A stretch of 64,000 nucleotides of DNA, from the NCBI GenBank assembly GCA_963693365.1, contig CAVNZM010000008.1:3596001-3660000 (forward strand), in the 5' to 3' direction. This DNA comes from Amoebidium appalachense. Taxonomy: Eukaryota; Ichthyosporea. The translations under genes were made by a program, and so were the position numbers. The stretch's first letter is position 1; the number at the start of each line of letters is the position of its first letter. The notes beneath the pieces were generated by a model. It had not been told where the DNA came from. It worked only from the letters and a program-made list of their open reading frames with translations, and made no database searches. Shown piece after piece: positions 1 to 11,716 of the stretch.

Positions 1-1350
1 ATGTTACTACACACCAAAAAAAAAAACTAGGGCTACACAAAACGTGGAACCAAAAAAGAGAGGGTGAAAACTGTGGGGTGTGGACACACAGTCCTTCCGC
101 TGTGGGGAGAAGACTAAACAGGTACAAAGGGAACACCAAGAGTTTTATGCTACTGTCGACCGACGGTCACCGACCGCAAAGGTGGCGGCAAACTAAAAGG
201 AAGACATTCCATTGAAGGACAGGCGACCAATATGATCCATTGGAATGCTAGTTTTTTTTATTGACATGTCAACATAAACCGACACTTTTTTGCAACTAGC
301 TAGGCCACGTTTCAACACAAGACGTGCACGATAATAGGTGAGCGAAATAATTCAGAAACCTTATTTCGTTTCGTTGTTGTTGTTGTAGCTTGTTTAAAAT
401 AGACATACAGATGTATAATATAATGGCCGTTTCTCGCCAAAAGCTACCGACCTAATATAGCAGCATGCGTATGTACCCACACCGGTGGGGCGACTGGCTG
501 CCTGTCGACGTCGGGTGGGTTATGGGTAAGGTGCCAATAAATTTGAAGCCCTGCGTGCCAACGGTTCTAACCGCCGTTAGTTACCATGGCCAGAGGAACA
601 GGGCGCGGGCAACACATGCTTTTCATGCAACAAAACACAAATAGGGCCATGTAAACTACCACCTTTCAATGTACAACCGCTAGCAACACACTCAATGGCA
701 GACCATGGGAATCGTGTTGCGTCATTTGAAACAATAGGTGCGGCACTGCTGCAGGCGCATCCGGAGTTGCGGCATGGGTGTGCACACGCGGTACGCCGTG
801 ATACGCGTGGATATATCGATCGACATCACACGTACCTCATGCAGTCTATGGCAGTTTCATCCCTGGCTCTGCAATATTCAATGTCACAATATATAATGTT
901 GATATTTGGCATTATAGTTTAATCTGTTGATGGGCCTCTTCTCTCACCTAATAGCTGTGTGCAGTACGGCGCAGGCCCGGGTGTAACGGGTACACAGTGT
1001 GGGCTCTGGATGGAACAGGGTTGTAAAACAAGCTCAACATACAAGAATTTATCGCATTCCGAATGCTGCGATTGGTAAATTGTGCGCCGGGGAATTTATG
1101 CCGTTTGTTTTGATGCGGCACCCAAACTGACCTAAACCACCACTCGCTTTTTACCTTCAGTCTTAACCCACTTGAGGGCGGCGACTGTGTCAACACTTCT
1201 TTTTTTAGCTACCGTGTGACTTAGAACTTTCTTTTCGTCTTTCCTTTTCTCCTTACTCTATTTCAAGCAGAGTACATATCATCAGAAAGGAGAGGTTTTC
1301 GAGTGCAGGTGTTTGGTTTTGAAGGGCCCCCAAGAGGCCAAATATCGAGA
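1..1350. other. Intergenic, no gene seen
   Basis: I see no convincing coding sequence in this stretch. It is ordinary mixed-composition DNA with a few short open frames that lack codon bias or recognisable motifs. The last 100 bases should contain the promoter and 5' UTR of the secreted protein starting at 1351, but I cannot point to a defined element. Confidence 0.5.
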
Positions 1351-1845
1351 ATGGCGTTCACATGGACGCACAGGCACAAGGCCCTGTTCTGGATAGTGCA
1401 GTTGCTGCTGCAGGTTGTGTCAGGTAAGATTCTGGTTCCTGGTGTGCTTGCGAGAGCATGGGGTTTCTTCGTTTTTATACCCTCCCTATGATGGTGTATT
1501 TTTCTTTCCTGCAACAACAAACGTCACTCATATGTGAAGTCAAACACTGCGGCGGCGGTAACTTGGGTGTGAAGTAGGAGACGTTGAAAGACGAGTTTTG
1601 TTTTGTGTTTGGTTGCAATGTTTGATTGATTGATGCGATTATTGTACGGCGTGCGTGTATGTATGTTTATATTGTGCATGTGTCCGTGTCACATTCTGCA
1701 ATTGTACAATGTCACCCCGTGAGAGCTCGAGAATGTTCCTTGGTTTGTGTTGTGATCGGATTTCGTCACCGTGCTGTGTGTGTGCCTAGTCTATGGTTTT
1801 TGGTCTGTGTGTCAACTGTGTGTGTTTGTGTGGGTGGGTGGATGG

Positions 1846-1908
<63 letters not shown>

Positions 1909-3142
1909 TGTGTGCGTGCGTGTGCGTGTGTGCGTGTGTGTGCGTCTGTTACCGTACGCGCATGTGTGGGTGTACATACACCAAGTGTGTCCAGGTTGTG
2001 TATGCTCAACTGTTTATGACTTGTCTACATGCCACTATAGTTAGAGGGGGGAAGGGGGGGGGTAGCAATAAAGAGGCCAACAAATTCATGCAAGGTCAGT
2101 GTGGTTCATCTCTTTTCGAACCATGTCTCATTCATTAGATCCAATGCTTCAAAAATCAGGTGTAGTCACGGTTGCATTGTCAGGGAACTAATGATGCAGA
2201 CATCCCCCCCTCCACCTCCCTCTCTCCCACACACCTATCCAGGAAGCAACACTATTTTGTTTTCCGTTTCACGATTGACAGTGTACCTTTTGATTCACAT
2301 ACATCCATTATTCACACGGTGAATCGTTTCCTTACAACCGCTCCCTCCTCCTCTCTCGTTCCATCACCCCACCTCACCATCTTCTCCCACTCACAGGAAC
2401 CATCGCACCATCACAAAAAGCCAACTATGTTGGTTCGGATGAAGAAAGCTCCAAGCAAAACAAAGCCGCAGTCTTGCCCGTTGAAAACGTCTTCTCCCGC
2501 GCACGCCGTCTCCTCTTTGCCAAGCCGGCGTGCCCATCGTGCCCATCCTGCCCAGGTTGCAATTCGTGTTGTCCGCACATTCCGTGCGACTCGTGTTGTC
2601 CTGCGTGTAACTCATGTTGTCCACAATGCCCTGCGTGTAATTCGTGCTGCCCCCCGCCGGTGAAATGCGATTCATGCTGCCCTCCCCCCCAACGACCTGA
2701 CACGATCGTCGTGACATCGACGTCGCGGACGACGCGTACCGTTGGTGCTGTGGAGACGAAAACCACGTCTGTGCCCGGCGAACCAACAACAGCTTTCGTG
2801 ACGAAGGTGTCCGCGACTACAGAAACTGAAACCTTCCTTACGAGCATAACGGGCACACGCACGGTTACTCGCACACGGGCAGTCACGACGACGGAGACAG
2901 AGACGGAGACAACGACAGCCGTCGTCATCCGTACAAACCTCGTTACGCGTACGATTACGGGAGATCCGATTACACGCACTACCACCAGCACGCTGATCAA
3001 GAGCCCATCCACCACCACCCTGACACTGCCAACTACCATCACCCGTATCTCGGTTCTGACTTCAACACGGGTTAACCCTGCTGGCACCACGGTACCGGCC
3101 CCCCCCCCCCCCTCCCCCCCCTCTTCCACCCCAAACACACAC

Positions 3143-3209
<67 letters not shown>

Positions 3210-5778
3210 CACCAACCCCGCTCCCCTCCCCCCCCCCCCCCCCTCCTCCTCCTTCCCACCTCTCCACAAAAGAGTTCCCACCACCACCGATAGAGAGCTG
3301 GAGAGGAATGGGCACCCAGTCTCCAAGCATGCTTCCAGCTCCAACTTTGCCTCTTTGACTTACCCCACCCCCTTCCCCCCTCCCCCCTCGAGCTCCATTT
3401 TCCCTCCCCCCCCCCCCCCCCCCCCCCCCCGGCGCGCACACACGCGCACTCCCGCGCACGTAAAAACACACACACAAAGGCGCGTGCGCGTGCACGCACA
3501 CACAGAGACACATGCACACACACCACCACTACTTCAATCGTCATCACTGAACATTGTCTTATCACTACACTAGAGGAATAGAGTTTCATCACCCACCATT
3601 AAGAGCCGCCCCCCTCCCCCCTTCCCCACTTCCCCTTCTCCAAAGAACCCTTGTCCAGCTCCTCCCTGCAAGAATTTCATCTCTCACGAAATGCCTCATC
3701 TCACTCCCCCATTATCCAATAGACTACCAGGCAGGATATTGAATAACCCCCAATTTATACAAACTGTCGCAAAGAGAATGTCGAAGGGAGAATCGGTGTC
3801 CATTATGCCAACATATCCCTCCCCCCTCTCCCCCCCCCCCCCCCCCCCGGCACTGTTGTCCGTCATAGATGCGTACTCCCCCCCCCCCCCCCCCCCCCCC
3901 ACCTACACACACACACACACACCGCTCTTCCATCCCACCCTCCCCCCTTGATTTTGAAAGAATAAGAAAATAAGAAAGCAAATAGAAAACAAAACCAAGC
4001 CACCCGAATCCTTACTTTTCCCACCTCCCCTTACGCAGACTGTCGACGGACCGCCCACCACCGTCACCATTCCGGGATGCGTGACACCCACCACCACCAG
4101 AACCACAGTCATCACCCGGCTTTCCCCGACCACAAAAACCAACACATTTACCGCTACCCAACTGGTTTACACGTGTACCGACCAACCAATCATCCCTGAC
4201 ACCACAAAAACATTCACCGACACCGTATGCACTGGTTGTCCGACTGTCCCCCCCGCAACTACCACCTCGACGCAAACCGTCACCCGTACCACCACACCGG
4301 CAAGCTGTCTCACAATCCGTCCCATCCCCCCTGATTGCACGACTCAAACCGTTACCACTCTAAGCACGGAGACAGTTTACCCGCCGACATGTAGGCCGGA
4401 TGCATGCAGTACAACTCTCACTCGCACCCGCGTCCAATCAACGACAGTCTCAGTCTACCCCACCACATGCAATAACAACGACCCAACATGCACACGGACA
4501 CTCACGCAAACGGACGCGATCCTTCCTACCTCATGTTCAACCGATAACCCGTTCTGTACGCGCACCACCACCACCACCGTCCCCACCACCACCATCACCA
4601 CCGCTACCACCTGTTCCACTACCGGACCGCCAATCACACCTACCACGACTTTCAGTTCTTGTACAGCAACGCGAACGGCAACACGAATCATCACACGCAC
4701 ATCCGCCATCTACCCCCCTATCTGCACAGACCCTGCCACATGCACACCCACAACAATCACGGCAACGGCAACCACCACCATTTTCCCCCCAACGTGCACC
4801 AACGGCGCATGCACGGAAACAAGGGTAGTCACCCGCCCAATCACACAAACCGCCTACCCCACGACGTGTTTTGGTCCGAACAACCCCTCTGGGTGTGGCT
4901 CGACAACTAGTAGTACTATTTGCCCGCCAAAACCAACCACCACGTACGACCCACGCCCACCCACCACCGCCCCGCGTCCTCCCACCACAACTACTACACG
5001 CACACCTGTTCCACCACCACCCCCAACCACAACCATACCTCCTCCTTCCCCCCCAACCACCACCCGTCCTCCCATCACCACCACTGGTCCATGCACCGGC
5101 TATACATGCCCGCCGTCGCCACCGGCGCCAACAACTACACGCACGCCAATTCCGCCACCACCGCCAACTACGACACTACCACCACCCCCGCCACCCACTA
5201 CCACACGGCCACCAATCACCACCACCGTCAACCCACCGCCACCACCATGCAACGGTTACGACTGCCCCATCCCTCCTCCACCCGTCCCTCCCACGACCAC
5301 CAAGCCTCCCGTGCCGCCCGCACCCACCACCACTATCCCGCCACCCATCCCATGTTCAGGGTACAACTGCCCTAACCCCATACCCACCACAACCCAGCCG
5401 CCGCCGATTCCCTGCTCTGGTTACAACTGCCCTAATCCTAAGCCTACCACCACCACCACCACCGTATTTACGTCGAAACCCCCCTGTGGTTACAAGGGGT
5501 GTTTAATACTTCCCACCAACCTAGGCGCGGCCCCCCCTGGGGCAGCTGATATAGTGGACGATGACACTCCGTTTGACGGTGCCGCATTCGACGTAGACCA
5601 GCAAGAAAGTGGGGCTGTTGCGGATGTGGGGGGGCTCGACGGACTCGAGCAGCCATTGGCCGCTGATCAGGGGGATATTGTGGACGACGGAGGGGCTGAG
5701 GCTCCACCTTTGGAAGACGTTTTGGGCGCCGGCTCCGAGGAGTTGCCGCCTGATGAAGTTGTCGATGCTTTAAATTAG
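1351..5778 (+). CDS. Secreted Thr/Pro/Cys-rich wall or mucin-like protein (3 exons)
   Basis: I infer three exons: 1351-1423, 2397-3091 and 4039-5778 (stop at 5776-5778). They sum to 2,508 nt, or 835 residues. Exon 1 encodes a signal peptide: a basic start, then a hydrophobic core around ALFWIVQLLLQVVSG. It ends at a gtaaga donor. Exon 2 opens after cactcacag and continues in phase. It carries CNSCCP/CDSCCP cysteine repeats at about residues 75-125, then a Thr-rich stretch. Exon 3 has paired-Cys Thr-rich repeats, then proline-rich segments with five PC.GY.CP-type motifs, and an acidic C terminus. The composition resembles mucins or hydroxyproline-rich pherophorin/extensin-type wall proteins, suggesting an extracellular, heavily O-glycosylated product. 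No catalytic domain is visible. The second donor (gtaccg, 3092) is weaker than the first but matches in phase; small extra exons inside intron 2 cannot be excluded. Confidence 0.75.
1850..1906. repeat. (GT)n microsatellite in intron 1
   Basis: An uninterrupted GT run of more than 25 units lies inside intron 1 of the secreted Thr/Pro/Cys-rich gene, followed by an imperfect TGTGCG-rich stretch. The Cys/Val and His/Thr open frames crossing it are repeat artefacts. Confidence 0.95.
3100..3245. repeat. poly-C / (CA)n / poly-C compound tract in intron 2
   Basis: Intron 2 of the secreted Thr/Pro/Cys-rich gene holds C-rich runs flanking a (CA)n array at about 3144-3208. Further poly-C runs follow at 3404-3430, 3833-3848 and 3880-3900. 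Confidence 0.9.
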
Positions 5779-7041
5779 GAGATAGTGGGTGAAATTTCTG
5801 GGCGAGATTTGCCGATTGGGCATTATGGTGTCTTAGCAATGTATCTGCTTTTTGTTAATAATTACCTTTACACTTAGTGGGCCATGATTATAGCTAGCTA
5901 ATGGGGTGATATACTAGCTTGTATTGACATAATCGTTATCATTGGTTACTCTTTGTACGAATATCCATAACTTTCACAAATTTCAGGGGTTGTGTTATCT
6001 TACACACAACGGCCATTGATTTTGACCGGCCGCTTCTGAGAGATTCTTTTATTCTCGTTATGACCATTGAACAGATATATATATTTAGTGCCGAGCATGG
6101 TACTGTGTGCACATCGAGCACACAAACACATGTTTGTAGCATGTACATACTGTAGCCCGGTTGCACTGTAAGCAGGTGCCTGTGCACAAAGCCTATCATG
6201 ATATTAAATCTTAACATAGTATCCATCTCCTAGCCGTGTGTATTGGTGGCATGCAGCTGATTCTCTGAAGACATTTCTCCCCACCTCCCCACCTCCCCCT
6301 CCCCCAACACACACTAAGCAACCAACCAACCAAAAAACTTACCACCACCCTTTCTCCCCTGGCTCCGTCTGCCCGTGAATGTGCACACAGTCATTTAATT
6401 AAGCTGTGGCCGTTCAACGTGTTGGAGAGGGTGATGCCGCACTGCAAAACATGAATGCACGGGATGCTTCCCCATATCATGATATGTCACTGTGGAGTGC
6501 TTGGCCGCAAAGTGAACAAGTATGATAGCGAACTGCATCAACTTAATGGGGCCCGGGGCCGGCGTCTTTGCCTCCCACGTGCGTGTGCATTCAGCACAGT
6601 GTGTGTGTCATAGTTCTGTGGGAAAGTGTGTGTGCACCTTTCATGTGTGTGCAAACGAGTCAGTTTGTATGTGTACAGTGTGTCTGTGCACACGTGTGTG
6701 CACGTGGACGTGTACGTGTGTGTGTGTGTGTATGTGTGTGTGGCACTGTGTGTGGGTGTACGTGTTCGTGTTGGTGTGTGCATGTGGTCCGATAGAGTGA
6801 GAGAACATAACCAAGGCATTAGAGCGGGTCTACCGGAAGGAGAGGGGGGGGGAGATCGCTATTTATTTTGTCACACAACTGTTACTAGAAAATCAAAATG
6901 ATAAAAGCAACGTGTTAGGGCCGGAGTTGCCCAGCTTCAAAACTTTTACCACAAGTGTCCAAAAAAACGATATGATCAAGCTGGGGGTTGGGGGCGGGTG
7001 AAAGAAGAGAAATAAGGGGGAAAACAAGGGAGTTGAATAAC
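5779..7041. other. Intergenic, GT-rich, no gene seen
   Basis: This stretch separates the wall-type gene from the retrotransposon insertion. It contains an imperfect GT/TGTGTGC-rich segment around 6590-6785 and short A/T tracts near 7000. I found no supported coding exon, RNA gene or terminator. Confidence 0.5.
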
Positions 7042-7056
7042 TTTTATAATACACTG
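7042..7056. repeat. Target-site duplication, A-tail side
   Basis: The sequence ttttataatacactg matches ttttatattacactg at 8277-8291 in 14 of 15 positions. The two copies bracket the retrotransposon fragment exactly, as expected of a target-site duplication from non-LTR insertion. Confidence 0.75.
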
Positions 7057-8276
7057 TTTTTTTTATTTTTTGTTTTTTTATTTTATCACGTTTTGTTCCC
7101 GGAGGGCCTTTTCAGGTGCTCTAGGGAAACTACCGTCTACCACACAGCACCGACAGTACACTAGTTAAGATGCTATCTATGAGTTCAGCTGAGCTAAACC
7201 ATCCTTCACAACCTAACTATAAGTACACACTTTGCCCAGGGCTACTACCCCAGCCACGCCGGCAGGAGGCTCCAGTCCTCCCCTCCATTCAAAACCTAGC
7301 AATAAACGTTAACCGAGGGCTCTCATTGGTCGATTTACAGTATTGGGAAGTCCTAGGTGTTGTGTATAGTAGTTACGGTGGGTATGGGTGGATGATGGGG
7401 TGTGGTGGTTGTGGTGGAGGGGGGGTTGCTGCCTAACATTTATGTGTTGTTGTAAGTATGTTGTGGCGATGTTTTTGTGGACTAAAAGGTGGGTTTCACA
7501 GGGAACACCGGGTCTGTGTGTGTTCCGGCAGTCAGAACAGGCCGGCCGGGTGTGTGTGGGGGGTGTATTTGTTGGTGTCTTGGGTTTTTGGGGAGCCATA
7601 CTTTTCTTTCTACGGGTGGTGGGTATATGGTGGTGTTTTTGCATTTTGGGGTGGGTGGGGGGGAGTGTTGTTGTATTCCGTGGGTGCCAAATTTTTGAAA
7701 AGAAAAAGGACCGCAACTCTACTGTGATTTTTCCTAAGATGGCCCGGGTGGTGGTCTTGGTGGTGCCGGTGGCTGCAAGTAGTGGGCCCACCGATCGTGG
7801 GCAGAATCCCCGTTCGACCCACTTGATGTCTTCGGGGTCTGGTGGGTCAACATTGCTTCCTATCCAGTTTATCCATGCACATTGGTCTACCACCGTGGCT
7901 GCCGTATGGTGGTGCTGTGCCGTGGGGGTGTTTGGATGACGAGTGTGCAGGACGTTGTGGATGCAGGCTGTGATGGCCGTGGTCAGGGTGGGGACCTCCC
8001 CGGCATGGGCCGGGCAGGCCCAGAGGTGGGTGGTGGTCTCAGGGTGCTGGCTGCACCGGGGGCATGTGGGCTGTGTAACGACGGTGGGGTGATCTCGGTG
8101 TAGCCGTGCCATGGTAGGCAGGGTGCCCATGGCCAGGGACAGGCTACGAATGTTTCCTCTGACGGCCCCGATGGTTGCCTGTGCGGGCCCCTTGTTGAGC
8201 TTGAGGGGGTTCCGTTCGGCTGGGAGCAGTCTGGGGTCGGCTAGTATGGACATAGCTTTGGTCTTGCCGGCATTTT
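7057..8276 (-). mobile_element. 5'-truncated non-LTR (LINE) retrotransposon insertion
   Basis: The element reads on the - strand. Its 3' end is an A-rich tail, seen on the + strand as T-rich sequence at 7057-7085. Upstream are a short 3' UTR and the C-terminal end of a reverse-transcriptase polyprotein. The 5' end stops abruptly inside the ORF at about 8276. A near-perfect 15-bp direct repeat flanks both ends. Truncation, A-rich tail and a TSD of this length are the hallmarks of target-primed reverse transcription. The single TSD mismatch and the uninterrupted remaining frame suggest a fairly recent insertion. The clade cannot be assigned from this fragment. Confidence 0.8.
7309..8271 (-). 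pseudogene. C-terminal fragment of LINE reverse-transcriptase ORF
   Basis: About 320 codons remain open on the - strand, ending at a stop at 7309. The N-terminal endonuclease and RT catalytic parts are missing. The fragment contains the zinc-knuckle-like signature that follows the RT domain in many LINE proteins: a CPRC pair, then an ET.TH dipeptide region and a further Cys (CPRCSQHPETTTHLWACP). A His/Thr/Pro-rich tail follows, with another Cys/His cluster (ACSDCRNTHRPGVPCETH). Because it lacks the polymerase active site it cannot encode a working enzyme. The reading frame itself is not obviously decayed, consistent with the sharp 5' truncation and good TSD. Confidence 0.75.
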
Positions 8277-8291
8277 TTTTATATTACACTG
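8277..8291. repeat. Target-site duplication, 5' side of LINE
   Basis: The sequence ttttatattacactg pairs with the 7042-7056 copy (one mismatch). It sits directly at the point where the retrotransposon frame breaks off. Confidence 0.75.
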
Positions 8292-9178
8292 ACAGCAAAC
8301 ATCTCTCCCCCCCCCCCCCCCTCCCACATAAAGTTCCTCCCCCCCCCCCCCCCCCCCCCCCCCCCTCCCCCCCGGCGGCCCGCCCCGCCCGCCCCCCGCC
8401 TCGGCCCCCCCGGGCAAGCATCTTCACATGGCAAAGAAGTGTTGATTGATGTGCCTGTGCACCTCGATGTTAAATCTGATGCACATACGTGTGTCACAGT
8501 GTATGACGTGCAAACACAGGTGTGTATGCAACGGCTAAGTAAACGTCGTATGCAGATATCTTCCCCGTGCACCACGGTGTCAGTCAATAAGCACGTACTA
8601 CAGTAGGTATGCACAAACGCATGTGTCCGGTGCGTGCATCGATGATAGGTGCAGGTTGTCTCTCTGCATGTGTTAATATGCGAGTGTGTCCACTGTGGGT
8701 TTGCATGTTGTGCTTCCGCATCTCATTTGTCGTGCCACGTGCCTGGGTTTTTCTGACTGCGAAAGCTTGTGCTTATTATGCCTGTGTGCCATATATACAG
8801 TGTGTATGTATGCATCAAAGTGTTGGCACGGCTGTGTGCAACGTGGTTTGTACTCTACGTTAAACGTGCACTCGGCCACAGGCTGTGGCGTCCATACTAC
8901 TGGGTTGTGTGTGTGTGCGTATACACGCCGTGACTGTTTGCGCATATCTGAAATCCTTTGTGTTCATGTTGTGTTGAGCTGTGTCTGGCCCAGGTCTTTG
9001 TGTGTGTGTGTGCGTGCGTGCGTGTGTGTGTGCGTGTACGTGTGCGTATGCGTGTGTGTGTGCGTGCGTGCGTGCGTGCATGTACATGTGTGTGTGTGTG
9101 CGTTCGTGCGTGCGGGTAGCATGTGTGTGCATGCGTCTGTCTGTTTTGAGATTTTGCTTGTCAGTTTGTGTGTGTATG

Positions 9179-9322
<144 letters not shown>

Positions 9323-9807
9323 TGCGTGTGTGTGCGTGTGTGTGCGTGTGCGTGTGTGTGCGTGTGTGTGTGTGTGTGTGCACATACATGCATAAGTATG
9401 CCTGCAACGAACGCGTGGCGCTCTGTAGTTACTGCTTGGGAACATTGGTTTTTCCCAAATTTAGGCGTGTCCTTACGTGGCACCTTATGATAGGTAGGCC
9501 CTGTGACATTGAGTAGTAACAGTATTACAGTGCATAAAAGACACTCGGTCAGAAATTTCTTTAGCATCTATTTGTCATGTTACTAATTAGCGTGGGCTGC
9601 AGGGATGCCATGGCCATAGAATGACCCTCATGCATCGACACGTGTACCAGGTAAGTATTCTATCGAGAGTTCTAAGTATCATTGATGAGCTCACCACATG
9701 TACATGGCCAATTTGGCCACGTGTGAAACCGCATGCGCAATACGGGGATTTTCCTGTTTGTTGACGTCATCGCTTGGAGATCTTTATCCCTTCTATTGTT
9801 GGCGCAT

Positions 9808-9890
9808 TCATTGGCTGCGAAAGCACCACAGGTTAGTCAACCAATCAGATGCCATTTTTGGATGGATGGACTTTTAGGGTTGGCCAATCA
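9808..9890. promoter_or_regulatory. Cluster of CCAAT/ATTGG boxes
   Basis: Within about 80 bases there are ATTGG (9809), CCAATCAG (9839) and CCAATCAG (9884). Such clusters are typical of NF-Y-type promoters. No convincing gene starts just beside it, so the assignment is tentative. Confidence 0.25.
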
Positions 9891-10237
9891 GCATAAATTA
9901 CGCAATGCGAAATTTTTTGTATGGTGTGAAAGGAAGCCCGTTTGTGGTCTTTTTCAAGGCTGAACGGTCACAGAGGGTATTTTTTTCTTTTTATGACCAT
10001 TTACAAACCACGTGCGGTCATTTTCTATAAACCTCCTCAGGGTTTTGCTATACTTTTGCGGTTTATCACGCTGTGTTCTGAGTTTCACATCAACATTCCT
10101 CAATAGGATCCCCTTAGACTTCCTGTTGTGGGACATTTCTTATGTGTGTGCTCAATATTTTTTTTTTCTTTTGACTGGATTTATTCGACGGAAAGATATG
10201 CAAGTATGCACGGCATACTGAGAAGACAATAAAAACT

Positions 10238-11131
10238 TCACGAGTTATCCAGTAACAAGTGCATACTGAGATACCTGAACACTGTGTGAAAATCATATAA
10301 ATACTCAATGTGACGACCAACAGAATTCAACAAAAAGTCTAAAGTGTTCACATTGCCAGCTAGTGTAGCAGATACCCGGAGGGAAAGAGGTAAAACGCGA
10401 CATAAAAATTCACACCTATCAACATGCTTGCGATTAAAAAGGTCAGCACAAAAGTGGCACCAGCGGTGATGAAAACAAGAATTACAGCGCCACTGCACAA
10501 CTTCCCAGGCAATATCAACATCAGAGCACCATACAGACTTATCTACTAGGGTGGTATCCATACGTACAGCAGGAGAAATGTATCCTGCCAAAGCTCCCAA
10601 AAAGCGATAATGATCAGTACGGTGTTGCCTAAGGAACATAACACATGCCGACTGAGTTTTACCTTTGATTTCTCTATCAGAACGAGAAAGAAACTTATAC
10701 TGCGTATGGTAATAACGCGAAAAGGCAGAAAAAACAGGAAGAGAAAAGAAAGAGGGAGTGAGATAGCGAGAGGAAGAATCAGGTGGAAAGAGGGTAGGCT
10801 GAGGACATTCAGAAGGAGGGTTGGTGAATCGGGGGGGAAGAGGGATGGAGGGAGGGGGGGGAAAGAAAGCATAAAGAGGGTGACCATCAGGTAGCCTAAC
10901 TAAATGAAAACAAAAACGAAGAGACAATTCCTCCATACGACAAACAGCAGACGACAATCCAAACATACTGATTAAGGGAGGCACAAACCGAGTACGAAAC
11001 AAAGTGCGTAGCGCAGTACCCTGAAAATCGTCGATATTCCCAACATTTTTTTGAACATTCACAGTCCTAATTGTATTTATCCTCAAATTGGACTGCATAG
11101 ATCGATGTTTTGAACTTGTTTCGTGTTTTAG
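10238..11131 (-). pseudogene. Probable reverse-transcriptase C-terminal fragment (second retroelement)
   Basis: An open frame of roughly 290 codons ends at 10238. It has no good start; the open frame begins just after an upstream stop at about 11135. It contains a segment resembling the region after the RT thumb of LINE proteins (HLVRLPDGHPLY), then a proline-rich insert. Towards the end is a Cys/His cluster (WCHFCADLFNRKHVDRC) of the type seen near the C terminus of non-LTR polymerases. No catalytic RT motif is present, so this would be a 5'-truncated remnant. I could not find clear target-site duplications. A host gene exon of unknown function is the alternative. Confidence 0.5.
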
Positions 11132-11321
11132 TTTTGTTTATGAATGAAAGGGCAAACCTGCTGTCTAGTAACAAGCCTTTCTTATCTTGGTTCACCTCGG
11201 TCACGGAGGCTCGGTGTCCAAGTTTAGGGGCCTAAACAGGAGATTCGGAAATAGTTGTTTGCTGGATTCAAAACGCCCCACGTACAACAGTTTTGGGGGA
11301 TTTCCCCAACCTTGAGGTTCA

Positions 11322-11365
11322 CCAATCAGAACTGTGTCTTGCATGAATGGCCCATTTATGATTGG
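11322..11365. promoter_or_regulatory. Paired CCAAT boxes upstream of Cys-module gene
   Basis: CCAATCAG at 11322 and an inverted copy, ATTGG at 11361, lie about 350-400 bases upstream of the start codon at 11717. Their spacing and position suit an NF-Y-type promoter for that gene. I see no clear TATA element. Confidence 0.35.
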
Positions 11366-11716
11366 CTTCCTCAATTTCAGCTGTGACGACACCCCAAATT
11401 TGGGAAGGTGTAAAAAGCAGCACACACACCGTACACACGCTGGCCAAGTCACACTGTACAGTACACAGTTAAGCTCAAAAATAGAAGACTTTGTTGTGGT
11501 GTTAGTATTGTTCGTTCCTTTTCTTTCAGGGCTCTTGTGTGCTTGAAATAGTACCTAGTGGAAAAAGGAAATAGTGTCATAGATATTTTGAACGGCGCTC
11601 TGCAGAACTACTCTGTAAACACCGAAGCGCGTACACTTGGTACGGTTTGGAGAAGTTTTCGCTTTTCTCATTACACAAGATAGACAACAAAGCAATTGAC
11701 ATCTCACATCATCACA

